Counted from the first letter of the stretch, positions 46,001 through 57,293 are shown. The stretch is 64,000 nt of DNA from Monocercomonoides exilis (GCA_001643675.2 LSRY02000001.1:2284501-2348500), one strand, 5' to 3'. Notes: a model not told the origin generated them from the letters alone. Translations and numbers: made by a program.

Positions 46001-49000
46001 CATCATCAGAATTGACAATTCTGTTCTTGTCTGTTGAGTCAGGGATCCTGATAATCGACAAATTCTCAGCTTCATCAATTGATTTGAGGAGAAATCCATT
46101 GATCTGGTTGAGAGGAAGCAGCACAAATACCGAGTTGATGAGCACTCTGTGGTTGAACATGACGAACAGCAATTTCACAAAAATCAAAAGAGCTACTGGA
46201 TGTGGAGGGTGTGTGAGCATTGGCAACAGCGATGATGAAAATACAAACACACAAATAAATATTGAAGAATGTTCATTTGATGGATGTTCTGTGGTGGATG
46301 ATGAAAGCAGAGGAGGGGCTATCAATGCTCAGTTGAAAGGGAGCATTCAAATGAATGTTGTTTCTTGCGCATTCACAGGATGCACAGCACCAGCAGAAGA
46401 ACGGAAGATTGGGTTTGGGGGAGGGATGGCACTGAAGCTGATTGATGAGTATTCTTCATTTGTGATCTCATCCCCTGTTTTTGAGGCAGACAAACCTAAT
46501 GCTGCGAAATATGGAAATGACCTGTTTGTTGAATCGCCAAACTTGACAAAGAGCATCACAAACACCTCTCTTCCATTTGTGAATGAGCATCTTTCTGATA
46601 TTTCGTTGGATTCTATGAGAGGCTTTGATGGGAGTGACACAACGAATGCCATTCCACTGGTGTATTTCTGGCGCACACTTGGCTCAGAGATATTTATTGG
46701 GAGCGAAGGTTGCGATGTGTGTGTGTGTGGATTCTCAGATTATCCGTGTCTGTCGATGGATCATTCGTTGAGAAGACTGCGAGAAGGAAATGAAAGGAAT
46801 GTCAGCATCATTGGAAAAGGGTATCTTCAGAAGAGTGTTGATGTGAGTGGAATCTCAATAAAATCGGATGAGAGCAGCATGTGCTCTTTGGAATGTGTCT
46901 CATCGCTTGAGGGAGCAGAAGGAGCAGCAATGAAGATTTGTGGCATCACCAATTTCGAGCTGATGAAGTTTGTGATTCCATCTTCATTTGCAAGTGGAGT
47001 GAATGTTTTGATGCATGTTGGCTCAAGCGAGGGATTGTTGACTGTGAAAGACTGCACATTCACCAAAAAAGGAGATGAGAGAGAAGAATTGACGGATTAT
47101 GGGCTGATCAAGGCAGAAGGAGGGACAGTTGTGCTGGAATTGGTGACGATGCAATTGTTGAGCTTTTCGCAGGATGTTATTTCTGTGCTTTTGACAACAA
47201 CGGTGCTGAATGCGAAAAACCTGACGATGAAGAATATTGAGCTTGAAGGAGCAAGTGGATTGAGGATATCAAAGGGATCAGCTGGAGAGAAGAGAGGGAG
47301 CAATGATGGAGAACAAAACATCGTTATTGAGTGGAGTTTGTTTGAAGAAGTCACCCAGAACAAGACAGAAAAGATTCCCGTCATTCGAAATGAGAATGAT
47401 GCGCCATTGAAAATGGTGATTGGGAATACAACGATGAAGAGATGTGGAGGGTTGAAGTGTGGAAAGGGAGGAGGGATGTTTTGTGAGTTGAATGAGGGAG
47501 GAAAGTTTGAGTGCTCATTTTGCAAGATTTCTGAGTGTTTCTGCTCGACTGCAGGAAGAGGTGGGTGGCTGTTTCTGGAATGCACCTCGACAGCTGAGAA
47601 GCCTCTGAATTTTGTGTTATCCAATATCACATTCCGAGACAACACCGCATTCAGAGGGAGAGATGTGTATATTCGATGCCATTCAGTTGAAACACAAATT
47701 GTTGATGACCAATTCCTTTTGGATTTCAGAGCGCCGTTTGTGAAGGAACTGGCAATGTGGGGATGCACAACAGACTCGTTTGTGGGGGAAGAGGATCTTC
47801 TGCTGAGGGTTATGAGATACCAGAGCGAGACGATATTTGTTTCTTCTGTTTCTGAAAATGCAGCAGATAACAAGCAATGTGGAGAGTTCAATACTCCTTG
47901 CCACTCACTGAGCTTTGGAGTGCAGCACATCATTCCATCTCTGTACTCACAGATGCTGATCTTGGGGCAAACGGAAATTGTTGGGGAGTGTGATGTTCTT
48001 GATGTGACCATCCGCTCATTGCAATCTCCCTCAGCCGCATTGGTGTATTTGAACTCAACAATAACCAATGAGGGAAGTCTGATCACAACATCAGAGAATG
48101 TTCGGATTGAGAGATTGAAATTCAATTTTGGTCAGTCATTTTCATATTCGGGGTGTTCAATCATTCAAGAAGCAAATGGTCAGCTTTCTCTTTCATTTGT
48201 TGATTTTTCTTCAGTTGGCAAATCAGAAAGCATCGAATTAGTTGGTCTCAATTCAACATTGTTGAACATCGAAAATGGAATTCTTCATGTTGACAACTGC
48301 TCAATATCAATGCTTTCATTCAAGAAGCCTTCATTTCTGTTAAATGGTGATGAGATAAATTTTACAAATGTGAAACTGGAACAGATTGAATCAATAACAA
48401 ATGTATTTGAGATTGGACAATGTGGGAGTGTTGTATTTAATGGAGTATCTTCAGATGGAGTGAAATTGCCTGAAGGTTGCATCATTGCGATAAACGATTT
48501 GTCTTCGAGTTCAATTTCAATTGGAATCTCCTCATTCAACAACTGTTCGAGAAATTCAGAAGGAGCTTCTGTTCTCACTGCTTCTTCAACTCCAGCTCAA
48601 ATAAATCTTTTCAATTGCTCTTGCTCAGATTGCAATTCTCTGTCAAGCAAAGGAAGCATTGTGGAGATAAGCAATACAAAGGATGTTTCGATGGATTTGT
48701 GTCAATTTGAAGGAATTCTTTCAAAAGAAAGTGAAAGTGAAAGAATAAATTCTTTTGAAGAAATATGTGAGTGGAATGGATCACTTGTTCATTCAACTAA
48801 TTCTTCATTTGCGATGAAGGATGTGACAATTTTTTATGCTTCTTCGGGGGGATTATCCGTATCGAGCGGGAATGTGAAGATTGAAGCAGGGAACTTCAGC
48901 AATAACAACCCCTCTGTTGAAAAATATCCGTCATTGAGAAGAAATATAATCTGTTCAGATTCAGCATCATTGACCATTTCCAGCTTGAAAGGTGGAGATG

Positions 49001-50802
49001 GAGTGATGCCAAATTCTTCACTTTGGATTTTGGATGATGGATGTGATTTGAGAGGGATAGCAGGAGAAAGGTCATCTCCATTTTTCATTCCCAGACTGGA
49101 AGATGTTTCAGTGAATGAGAATGGCAGCAATGTTGTTGTGAAATTCAAGGGATCTCTTTTTGTGCCTTGTGACTTGTCATTCAGATTGATATTCAAAACA
49201 GGGGATGTGGAGTTGGTTGAGACATATCATTTTAAGGAAGACAGTTTTGTTTCAGAAACAGAAGTGATTGGAAGAGTTCCATCAGAAAATATTTCAACTA
49301 TTGCAGATGAAACAGAGGTGTCAGTGATGATTCTATTTGGTAAGCCATTGGCAGAGACTTCTCCTCAGATTGTGAAGAACAAAACAGAATCAAATACTGG
49401 AAATGACAAAGTGGTGGAAGGAGGAAAAGAAGGGAAATCATCATGGTTATTGATAATTGCCATCATATTTGTTGTTTTGTTTTTGATTGTTCTGATTGGA
49501 TTTATTTTGTTTGCTGTTCGGTGGAGAAAGGCGAAGAATGAGAACAAAGATCTGAGAGAGATTGTGAACGACACGGTGAGGAAGGATCCGAAGCTGATTG
49601 AGATGGTGACGATGGAGCCATCACCTGAGGAGCAGTGGAGGAGAGCAGAAAGGGAGGCAGAAAAAAAGAATGAAGAGAGGATGAAGAAGAGGGTGTATGA
49701 GAAAAGCTTGGGACACTCAGAATCGTCAGAGCATTTGCTGAGTGAATGTGGCTCAACAGAATATATTTTGGGGAGAGACTCAGACAAGATCCCTGAATGG
49801 GCATTAGAAAAGGAAGAGGAGGAAGAGATTCGAAAGAGATCACCATCTCCATCGGTCTCATCCACTTCAACCATTTCAACATCTGACTCAGATTCAACTT
49901 TTGTTCGAGGAGAGGAGTTGTGTCCAACCACCTCGTCGATGTCGAATCTGGTGGATGTGATGGCGTGTTCGTCTCCCCATGAGAAGCTGATTGTGGATCT
50001 GAGGGATTCACTGTTCATGCTGCTTCATGGAAGGAATAAGACAAAAGAGATGGCGATTGGCTCCTTGAAGGAGAGGGAACAGACAGCTGCGCAGATCCTG
50101 TTCTGGGTGGCTAATCTCGCACTTCACTCATTTGATGAAATGGAGAATCCTCTTTCATCTCTTGCCAACCTCAGTCCCCACATTGTGCTGTTCTCGGAAC
50201 ACATGGTGATCTGCATTGTTTTGCACTCCGACTTCTCATCTGATGATAGTTCAGATTCCTCATCGATCTCTTCCTTGAGTGTTGTCTCTTCATCGTCCAA
50301 TATTTCAGTGATGAGCGAGAGATTCACCAAGTCGCCACCTCCATCATCAGCGTTTGAAGATGATGAAGATGAAGAAAGAAAAGAGTGCCTGAGGTGGAAG
50401 GCACCAGAGCTGCAGATGAACAAGAAGATGGGAGCAACAAAGGAGTCAGTGGCGTTCTCGATTGGGATGATGCTGTGGGAGTGTCTGACGCTGGAGATCC
50501 CATTTGATGAGTATGAGGGTGAGGTGGCAGGGCAGAAGATAGTGAATCACGAACGACCGAACATATCTGCTGTGAAGGAGTCGAATTTCTTTGAAATCAT
50601 CCGAGCTTGCCTGTCTGCTCAGCCAGAAGACAGACTGAGCTTGGCAGGGCTGAAGCGAGAGTTCATCCAGCGGTTTCCTGCAGGAGCAGCAATTCTGACG
50701 ATGTCAGATGCGATTGATCTGGAGGAGACAACAGAAGATGGGGAACACACCACGAGTGTGAATTCTTCAGATATCACAGGAACCTTGCAGGCTGAGAAGT
50801 GA
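43018..50802 (+). CDS. Receptor-like beta-helix surface protein with pseudokinase tail
   Basis: A single 2,594-codon frame from ATG to TGA without introns. Residues 1-19 are a signal peptide (MRVHLFLLACLTLAETF). The ectodomain to about 2140 is Asn/Ser/Cys-rich with parallel-beta-helix (pectin-lyase-fold) repeats such as CSFHSCFAEDEGGAINL and many N-glycosylation sequons. A landmark of the form CG-x5/6-PC recurs at Cys541, 883, 1237 and 1621, marking modules of about 340-385 residues. One membrane helix spans about 2143-2169, followed by basic RWRKAKNENKDL. The cytoplasmic tail holds a long Glu/Ser-rich segment and a C-terminal kinase-like domain with KAPEL (A2462-P-E) and SIGMMLWECLTLEIPF. 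No glycine loop, HRD or DFG motif is visible, so it is probably a pseudokinase. Likely a surface adhesion or sensing protein. The ligand is unknown. Confidence 0.9.
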   Translation: MRVHLFLLACLTLAETFKSQVVCGTATLKNQGIFSIITFKYNCIYFGQGNSNDALFFTNGNNNYLYEHGKASGMNRWKAGTCTAIYSFLCFSNSSVGLKNVAVEYSASPFILITDKSGLMLDTCISHQKSESPFLLNIGSICFTNMTLIPQKSLNPSSLIFSSDDTNVAILGNSIMTDLTVSSSGYFLVSGKSKSEQIDNCAFRNMSVKYTTNSDHFVEHSCFRSSMEKCLIYSCVNAFEGGISSGSYSSQEFVCKNTTINFGKREANSLQKKGQINSTESQSFSLCEWTDCTSPQGGALYVHDNASAILTVENSSFTRCNASSTRGGGIYALKIAECIVLHSTFVQCFAAGKTNYGGGGIQFEHVNVQSMVDDCSFHSCFAEDEGGAINLRPTKTQKQKRCIINSVFLFCHSTLDCGGAIMHWNCTDQVVISNCLFYHCSSFYAGAVCLLLNTNNNGILFYYCFFHNNTCNEGGRDIILHGSTSNNIDPTCYSTRQSANRVSTNWNQTSDRSEWLRNDFRNVRFVSSTDSQPKGIDTYACGIYESYPCRTISRCLSQLIPDLVPNVEVFSGTIIETNSFDCGADSFTVYGQSNMSTAIQTEFEASGLSLFSVSTGTLTARDFVVVHDSAHPSNRGSRLFEINGAGGMRISRLNISFGSGQSTETAFSTELINVQNGMFQMEHVNWAKTISTNSLFSLSSTNEISLTLSECGFDGIERATSGAAVISFSNDKANIDVNCCTFEGCGSTTSTDGGSMMLCVGNENEVKVKGGSFDGCYCSATYGFGGGILLRLLNENPNFQISSSFGTNTAKWGNDIFVISPNLEETAKSENIRCVTDSLDSVEKVRGYDNGNTSVAIPLCIYLLPTPEEIYVSNSEASNHSHCGIVQFPCLTMKHSLTRQTETKKVIVNGMVEMSDELDFAGKKHEIRGNDDESGWTVSDSSSTSNSSMITINVETELSKLIFSLPSSLPLHSTFISFSSSSITLSQCSLSLQNPSSELTILFLSVESGILIIDKFSASSIDLRRNPLIWLRGSSTNTELMSTLWLNMTNSNFTKIKRATGCGGCVSIGNSDDENTNTQINIEECSFDGCSVVDDESRGGAINAQLKGSIQMNVVSCAFTGCTAPAEERKIGFGGGMALKLIDEYSSFVISSPVFEADKPNAAKYGNDLFVESPNLTKSITNTSLPFVNEHLSDISLDSMRGFDGSDTTNAIPLVYFWRTLGSEIFIGSEGCDVCVCGFSDYPCLSMDHSLRRLREGNERNVSIIGKGYLQKSVDVSGISIKSDESSMCSLECVSSLEGAEGAAMKICGITNFELMKFVIPSSFASGVNVLMHVGSSEGLLTVKDCTFTKKGDEREELTDYGLIKAEGGTVVLELVTMQLLSFSQDVISVLLTTTVLNAKNLTMKNIELEGASGLRISKGSAGEKRGSNDGEQNIVIEWSLFEEVTQNKTEKIPVIRNENDAPLKMVIGNTTMKRCGGLKCGKGGGMFCELNEGGKFECSFCKISECFCSTAGRGGWLFLECTSTAEKPLNFVLSNITFRDNTAFRGRDVYIRCHSVETQIVDDQFLLDFRAPFVKELAMWGCTTDSFVGEEDLLLRVMRYQSETIFVSSVSENAADNKQCGEFNTPCHSLSFGVQHIIPSLYSQMLILGQTEIVGECDVLDVTIRSLQSPSAALVYLNSTITNEGSLITTSENVRIERLKFNFGQSFSYSGCSIIQEANGQLSLSFVDFSSVGKSESIELVGLNSTLLNIENGILHVDNCSISMLSFKKPSFLLNGDEINFTNVKLEQIESITNVFEIGQCGSVVFNGVSSDGVKLPEGCIIAINDLSSSSISIGISSFNNCSRNSEGASVLTASSTPAQINLFNCSCSDCNSLSSKGSIVEISNTKDVSMDLCQFEGILSKESESERINSFEEICEWNGSLVHSTNSSFAMKDVTIFYASSGGLSVSSGNVKIEAGNFSNNNPSVEKYPSLRRNIICSDSASLTISSLKGGDGVMPNSSLWILDDGCDLRGIAGERSSPFFIPRLEDVSVNENGSNVVVKFKGSLFVPCDLSFRLIFKTGDVELVETYHFKEDSFVSETEVIGRVPSENISTIADETEVSVMILFGKPLAETSPQIVKNKTESNTGNDKVVEGGKEGKSSWLLIIAIIFVVLFLIVLIGFILFAVRWRKAKNENKDLREIVNDTVRKDPKLIEMVTMEPSPEEQWRRAEREAEKKNEERMKKRVYEKSLGHSESSEHLLSECGSTEYILGRDSDKIPEWALEKEEEEEIRKRSPSPSVSSTSTISTSDSDSTFVRGEELCPTTSSMSNLVDVMACSSPHEKLIVDLRDSLFMLLHGRNKTKEMAIGSLKEREQTAAQILFWVANLALHSFDEMENPLSSLANLSPHIVLFSEHMVICIVLHSDFSSDDSSDSSSISSLSVVSSSSNISVMSERFTKSPPPSSAFEDDEDEERKECLRWKAPELQMNKKMGATKESVAFSIGMMLWECLTLEIPFDEYEGEVAGQKIVNHERPNISAVKESNFFEIIRACLSAQPEDRLSLAGLKREFIQRFPAGAAILTMSDAIDLEETTEDGEHTTSVNSSDITGTLQAEK

Positions 50803-52379
50803 TGAAGAGTTGGTGATAATTGTGTTTTTGTTGGAAAAATGTATTTGTTTTCAAAGCCACCTCAATATTATCTTTTATCAGTCTGAGAGAGAATCTCTCT
50901 TCCCTTTTTGTTTTTGTTCATCAGCACATTTCTTCTTGTTTTTGATATCAACCTTTTTTTTTTATGTTTCATTGGTTTCATTGGTTGTTGTGTTTCACTT
51001 AGCTTCTTCTTTCACCGATTCCGAATGCAGATTTTGGATGAGCAGTGTTTGTTGTGTTTTTATATATTCATGTTTTTGTGTTCGCTGAATCACCACCACA
51101 CAATTATTTTGAGTGAATCTTGTCAAATGAAATTTTTCATTAATCTCTAATTCGGCTTTTCAGTTGATTCTTTTCTTTTCTTTTCATTGCAAACATCAAC
51201 AGTCATTATTTCATTTCCTATTTTGTGTAACTCCAGTTTGTATTATCAATTCCATTTGTTTTTTTCAATTTTCCAAGCGACTTTTTCTTTATTTGTAGCG
51301 ATCACAACATTCACAACAAACGATAAAAGATATCTCTTTTTTGTTTCAGAAAGCAAAAAAATAGTTGTTTGTTCGTTTGCAGCGATTGCATAAGAAGAAA
51401 CAATTCCTCCATCAATGAACAGCTTTGTTCTGTGAAACAAATAATTTGTGAAGAGAATTGAACAAAACAAGAGAAACTCATTCAATCTGTTGGCTTTGTT
51501 GTTTCTTGACTTTGAAAATTAAGTATTGTTCATGCTCAAGAACCTCTTTTGAAATTTCCTCTCTCAACTTTCTGTTTCCTTTGTTGAAGAAAAGAACAAT
51601 GTGAATTCAGCTTCATGAATATGAGGGACTGAATTGTTGCAATCTCTTTGTTGTTATTGAAATTTACATGAACAAAGAATTGTTTATTTCCTTTTTATGT
51701 GGAATCTGAAATATAGAATGTCATGTTTCAAAACAAGAAATCAAAATTAATATGATTTCATATCTCTTTTTTTGAAGAATAAGCTGTTCTATTTATTAAT
51801 CTGATGAAAAATCTCCTTTGAATTCATTCTCAGTGTTGATTTGACCTATTTCATTCTGAACTGATATCCTTCGAATTGAGAGAATTGCCTCAGACTTTCA
51901 GACTCATCAGCATTTTTTTGTTGAGCAAATTTGTTGTTACATTATCCAACTGCTCATCTTTTTCTTGTCATGTGAAAATTCAATATCAAACAATAATTTT
52001 CATTATGAAACACAAAGAGAATGAAACATCATAAAAGTTGATGAAGAAACCATGATAGAAGAAAAAAAAGAAGGCAACAAAAACTTGTCTTGATGATAGA
52101 GATGAATGAATTTAGTCAATTCATTGATTGTTGAAATTGGCTGTTGTTGATCGAAAATATGAAATAAAGTACCAGCAAATCGAAGGAATGAGAATCTTTG
52201 GTAAGAATGGACTCAACAGACACCTTTTAATAATCGCATTTTTGAGTATTTTTGATTAAAAACCTTAAAATAAATAAATTGTTGATGAGAGAAAATGTTT
52301 ATTAGTTGTCATTTGAAAAAAATGAAACGTTAGACAAAAAAAGACGCAATATAATTTTTCAATTAGTGATCTTCTTTGC
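50803..52379. other. 3' flank of receptor-like gene, no gene
   Basis: T-rich just downstream of the stop. Open frames at 50810-51393 are low-complexity Phe/Ser/Leu translations. Nothing else is supported. Confidence 0.5.
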
Positions 52380-53404
52380 ATTCATGTGTTCTGGCACCGT
52401 CTTCAATTTCTGTTGAATCGGTATCATAATAGATAGAATCCTTAACAATAGATAATTCATCTGAACTTAATTCCTCATCTGTATTTTCAGAATCATTATT
52501 ATCTTTTTTTTCATTATGGGTATCGTTATCTTTAAAATAGAAAATTTTCTGACAAAATTAGACGAAATCCAGATTCTTACTTTTGAAAGAAATAAATTCC
52601 GCAATTGTATCATCTATGAACCGATCTCTGATACCTGTTGTAGATAAATATTTTCTAATTTGCGACCATATTACTTCAATCATATTTGTACACACTCCGT
52701 CTTCAGTTCTGTAACGATACTTGTGACATACTGTCTTGTGGGAATATCCATATTCAGGTAATGATCTATATGCAAGCCATTAATCGGAGTAAATCATACT
52801 ATCTTTTCTTATGTTTGTAATAATAATTGGAATCAGGCTCCCTTTTTTAACTATTTCTCACTCTGACAATCGTAGAATTTCCTTGTTTGCCCAAATCATT
52901 CCTTTCAACCATTCCAAAAAGCCAAATATGTTTTTTCCTTTTTCCTCTTTTGTACTTTCTTCGACGAAGCAACATTTCATCAATTTCTTCAATCATATTT
53001 TTCCGTCCAAGCCACGATGATTCCAACTGCAATGACTCCAACCTTATTCTTCGAGCTGTATTTGAGTAAAAAGAAACGGTAGATGGGTTCACGTTAAGTA
53101 GAATAGATGTTTGTGTTAAATTTAAACGTAGGAAAAGAAAAAGAAGCAACATCAATAATTTTGAAATCCTCAATTTTGAATGATAATTAATCAAATTGGA
53201 AAATGGTGATTTTCTTCTTTTACGATTAGGACAGCGAAGAATAAATGATGATATTGAATCTCTTCCAAGAAACATAAATGAACCACATGAACTGCTCTTC
53301 GTTTTTGATATAACAAGAATTTGAGTCCTAAACCATTCCCAACAACAACTGTTATCAAGAAACATTCGAAAATATGTGGATAATTCAACTTTATCTTTCT
53401 GCAT
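52380..53404 (-). pseudogene. Merlin-like (ISXO2/IS1595-type) transposase remnant, copy 2
   Basis: Minus strand, ATG at 53404, 185 codons open. The N-terminal basic region is followed by helix-turn-helix-like LTQTSILLNVNPSTVSFYSN. The catalytic part starts MIEEIDEMLLRRRKYKRGKR (first Asp in EIDE) and continues HIWLFGMVERN. After a frameshift come SMIYSD, TAA, WLAYRSLPEYGYSHKTVCHK, GVCTNMIEVIWSQIRKYLS. The TAA directly follows the second catalytic Asp. The third acidic residue is present in NMIEVIWS. An acidic tail ends near 52380. It is better preserved than the copy at 32860 and belongs to a different subfamily. Not functional as it stands. Confidence 0.78.
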
Positions 53405-55684
53405 GCTTATGAAAAGAAAAAAAACAACAAATTATTCAACCCTTTTTTCAAAATAACATGGATCAAAGGATTGAAAAGTTCTTTTTTTGTTTTTGAAAAA
53501 AAGCATTTATTTCAGAAATACAATGTATTAATAAACTTATAAAAAATAATAATCCTCGATTTGAATAGTTTTTTTTAAGATCAAAGGTGTCGATTGATTC
53601 CACTTTTACCGAATCATTCAAGAAATGTTATTATTGGAGAAAAAAGTTGATTTTTTAATTGTTTTGTTTTTTTATAAGATCAAAAATTGTTGAGACAAAA
53701 AAGTCAAAACAATTCATCTTTTCATACTGTTTAATGATAAATACTTGTGACAATTGAGATGAAATTCTATTGGAAAGATGAACCAGACTTTATCAAAAAT
53801 ACACAATCAATCAGACTGTTAAATTAAGATGTCGGAATTTCAGTCAAAAAGTTGTTTTTATGAATTTTCATAAAAAGAAATCTGAATATTATTTCAAAAA
53901 ATAAAAAAAACGAAGATGTCAACCATATTTACAAAAAAAATAAAAATGAAATGGGTTTTGTTTAATTTTTTCATTTGAAGATAAATGATTATTATTCATT
54001 TTCAGAGTTATCACAAAAGAATAAAAATTCATTTATTTCTTGTTTTTTTATTTTCTTTATCAGTACCCTCATTTCCGTTATATCAATCAAAATTAAGTGA
54101 CTGAACATTTCTCAGAAAAAATGATTCATTTTAATGGTAAATGAGAAGGCAAGAATAATGTGACAATTCATTAAGTCCAGATAATTTTTTTCAAAAATTT
54201 TTTTGTTTGACTTTCTACAAACATATTTTTCATTAAAAATCAAAGCACTTTTTTTCAACAGGAAACACATCTCATTCAATTTTGTCACTATTTTATTTCG
54301 ACTTTTTTTATTCTCAATATTTGAAATTTGAGGCATGTTTTTATTGATTTGTTTATTTTGAAACCTCCTTTAATGAAAAAATTAAAAATTTGTGGACACT
54401 GCATTACTCAAAAAGAAAATCAACCATCACGTATTATTCCATTTTTTGCAAAATTATATTTGAAATTTTTTTGCACGTTTCAAATTTTCAAGTATAATTG
54501 AGAAAATAGAATCTTTTAATTGATAAATAACGCCTATAAAAAAATTATGTTTGATCAAAAAATTAAACTTTGATTATTGAATGAAAAGATGATCAAAGGG
54601 TTCTTTTTTTTTCTCAAAATAAAATGAATCCAATTGTTTTTCGAATAACTCAATATCCAATGTGGAGATTTTGGGAGTTTTAATTGTTCGTTAAAATAAA
54701 ATTTTAAATTTCAGTAAACACAAATCAGTCAATCTTTGATTTTTCTGAAAAGTGAATGAGTTTAATGTTTCTAAAGTTTATTTCTATTCAGTTAAATATA
54801 AAAAATGTGTTGATCAAAAAAAATTCAAAGAAAAAAAGCAACTCGGAAGAAAAAAAACTAGAAAGACATATAATTATCTTGAAATAAACGTTAATTTTTT
54901 CAATATTGAAAATATGCTATCAACAGAAACTTTTTTCTTGGTTTTTGCTGAAGTGACTAAAATCATAAAAGATCGCTAGTTACAAAGATATCAATTTAAC
55001 AAGAATTAAGATAATGAATGTAGACTGAAAGAAAAAACACTTTTTGGAAAAGTTGGAAAGCCATCTGATTTAGAAATAAAATCGAAACAAAAGCTGATGT
55101 ATTGACTTATATATTTTGCTTTTTATTCTTTATTCGATAATCATAGAGCAAATGCGTTTTTTCAATCACTTCAAACATGGATCTTGAACTATGAAAAATG
55201 CATTAAATTTAAATATATCTTTAATCATGAGTATATATTTTCCATTCAAACAAATTTCACAAAATGGGTGATGAAAAAGATGAAACACAAAACAAAAAAT
55301 ATTATAACCGGACAGTATCTCATTAAGTTTACAACAACGCATTGTGAATGAATCTTGTAACATAATATGAAATCTTTCATTTCACAGATAACAACAAAAA
55401 TCTATCATTTTGTTTCTTTTCTTGATTCAGATTTTACGATTTTTGGATCCAATAACGTTTTCAAATGAAATGCGAATGCATCGTTTTTCTTCATGATTGC
55501 ATTTCATTTCAAAACGTAAAAAATATTAGCACCCAAATGACTTTATCAGTCTTTTCATTTTTGAAGAAATGTTGAAAAAAGAAAATGAATGTTTCATGAT
55601 TTCAAGAACATTTTATGAAAAGAAAAAAATTATATCAGTTATTGACAATTTTGCGTTTTGTTTTCTAATGCGCCTTATCAAAAG
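53405..55684. other. AT-rich stretch without a gene
   Basis: A few lysine-rich short frames (for example 54752-54979) lack recognisable content. No repeat of the families A-E was seen here. Confidence 0.5.
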
Positions 55685-56553
55685 GGTTATTGCACAATAT
55701 ACGACCGTTAATAAAAATTTGTGTGGATGATTATAACGTTATTGTTAACTGTTTCGTAAAGTTCTTATGTCTTTCTTATGTGCGGAAACTTTTAGTCTTA
55801 AATGAATCAAATTATTTTTTCACTCAAGATTGGTATTGATCAAAATTTTTTTAACATCAGTTATATTCAGCAATAATTTAAATAAACAGATTTATTATTT
55901 AAATTCTCCTAGAATGCACTCAAATATGCTTTGAACATATGGGCGATTATTTTTGAAATAATATTTTTCCTTTCAATAATTTCACTTCGAATATTTCTCT
56001 TGAATATCAAAAAATGAGCACTGAAAAATGAAAAGACTTGTTAAAGATATCGTCATCTTTATTTGAGTAAAAATATTTATTTTTGAAATAGTTGTTATGA
56101 ATTCAGCATTCGAATACAAAATCTCTTTCAAAGGAAAATCAACCTTTGATATATGATCAACCCGAAAAAAGTTATGATTTCAATAATAAGCACCCATATT
56201 CAGTTTTTCTTGACCCCAATTTGAATAGAGCATATTTAGATCAATGATAAATAATTTTTATATTTCATAAAATTGAGTAATTCATGCAACAGAGTTCAAC
56301 CCCAATAAGTTGATTTGGGTAAGACCCAAACAGAAAAACTTTGATAAAAAAAGCGAACAAATAAAAGCCCTAAAAAAACTCATTTATTTCATTTAAAATT
56401 GAACAGGACTTTGAATTTTATTGAAAATTGAAAATAACATATTTCACAGTTTCCGCACACAATAGGCAGAAAAAAACTTATGCTCACTTTATGTTATAAT
56501 CGTAGCTATAACATATGACAAATTTGTGACCGGTCGTATCTTGTGCATTTACC
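55685..56553. mobile_element. MITE family D, copy 2, carrying a MITE-B insertion
   Basis: Ends GGTTATTGCACAATATACGA and TCGTATCTTGTGCATTTACC; perfect 8-bp duplications ATCAAAAG at 55677-55684 and 56554-56561. Without the inserted B element it is about 610 bp, like copy 1. It differs from copy 1 by scattered substitutions. Confidence 0.9.
55941..56195. mobile_element. MITE family B, copy 6 (nested in MITE-D)
   Basis: Ends GGGCGATTATTTTTGAAATA and TTCAATAATAAGCACCC; ATAT on both sides (55937-55940, 56196-56199). MITE-D copy 1 provides the empty site, GAACATATTC at about 42047. Confidence 0.9.
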
Positions 56554-57293
56554 ATCAAAAGTGTTTTTTTAATTGAAATACCAAGTGTTTTGCAATTGAT
56601 GTTCATTTGTGTGATCTTTATTGAAAAGAATATTTTTTTCAGAGTGCTTATAATTCAAAAGGTTTTTTTTTCCTATGGAAAGAATATTAACTTTCAAAAG
56701 AAAGATGCATTATGATTTTCTTCAAAGTCAGTGTTTGAGTGAATTAATGAAGAAATTGTCTATGAAAGAAATTGTTTCTTTTTTATTTTCATTCATCAGT
56801 TATCAAAGCAAAGTCTCGAACAGAAATAAAAAGTTGAATCAATATAATTTCAAAAGTCATCACTCATTTCATCACAATTAATAAATTTTAACAAGAAAAA
56901 TGCGAATAATATGATTCTTTTCTTCTTGAATTTCAGAAATGGAATAATTAGCTTAAAATGTTTTTTTTTCAACAAAAAATAATTTTGGCTCAACATTCTA
57001 AGAGTGACAATTTTTAAAAGCAATTCAAACAATAATAATAGCGATTTCAAGACATTTTTAAGTTGGATTAATGAATTATTTTTGAAAGTTAACGATGAAT
57101 GAACAAAAGTTTGGAAGAAATCCATAAAGCAACCTCACTCGCAGCGCTCTTCTCCATTTGCAATGCACTAGATACACTAGGAAGTGGGGGATGTGTGTAT
57201 TTTGTGGAATGGGGCTGCAAAAAGTGTAAGCGTTTGCAACTTCTGGATTTTGAGGGTTGATTCTTCTATCTAACTTGAACATATTCCATTTGC
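56554..57293. other. Intergenic, no gene
   Basis: Open frames at 56675-56881 and 56850-57125 are unsupported. GC rises from about 57130 toward the coiled-coil remnant. Confidence 0.45.

Noticed and set aside
47097-48125. 342-codon minus-strand open frame
   Set aside because: It lies entirely antisense to the receptor-like gene, with codon use explained by the plus-strand reading.
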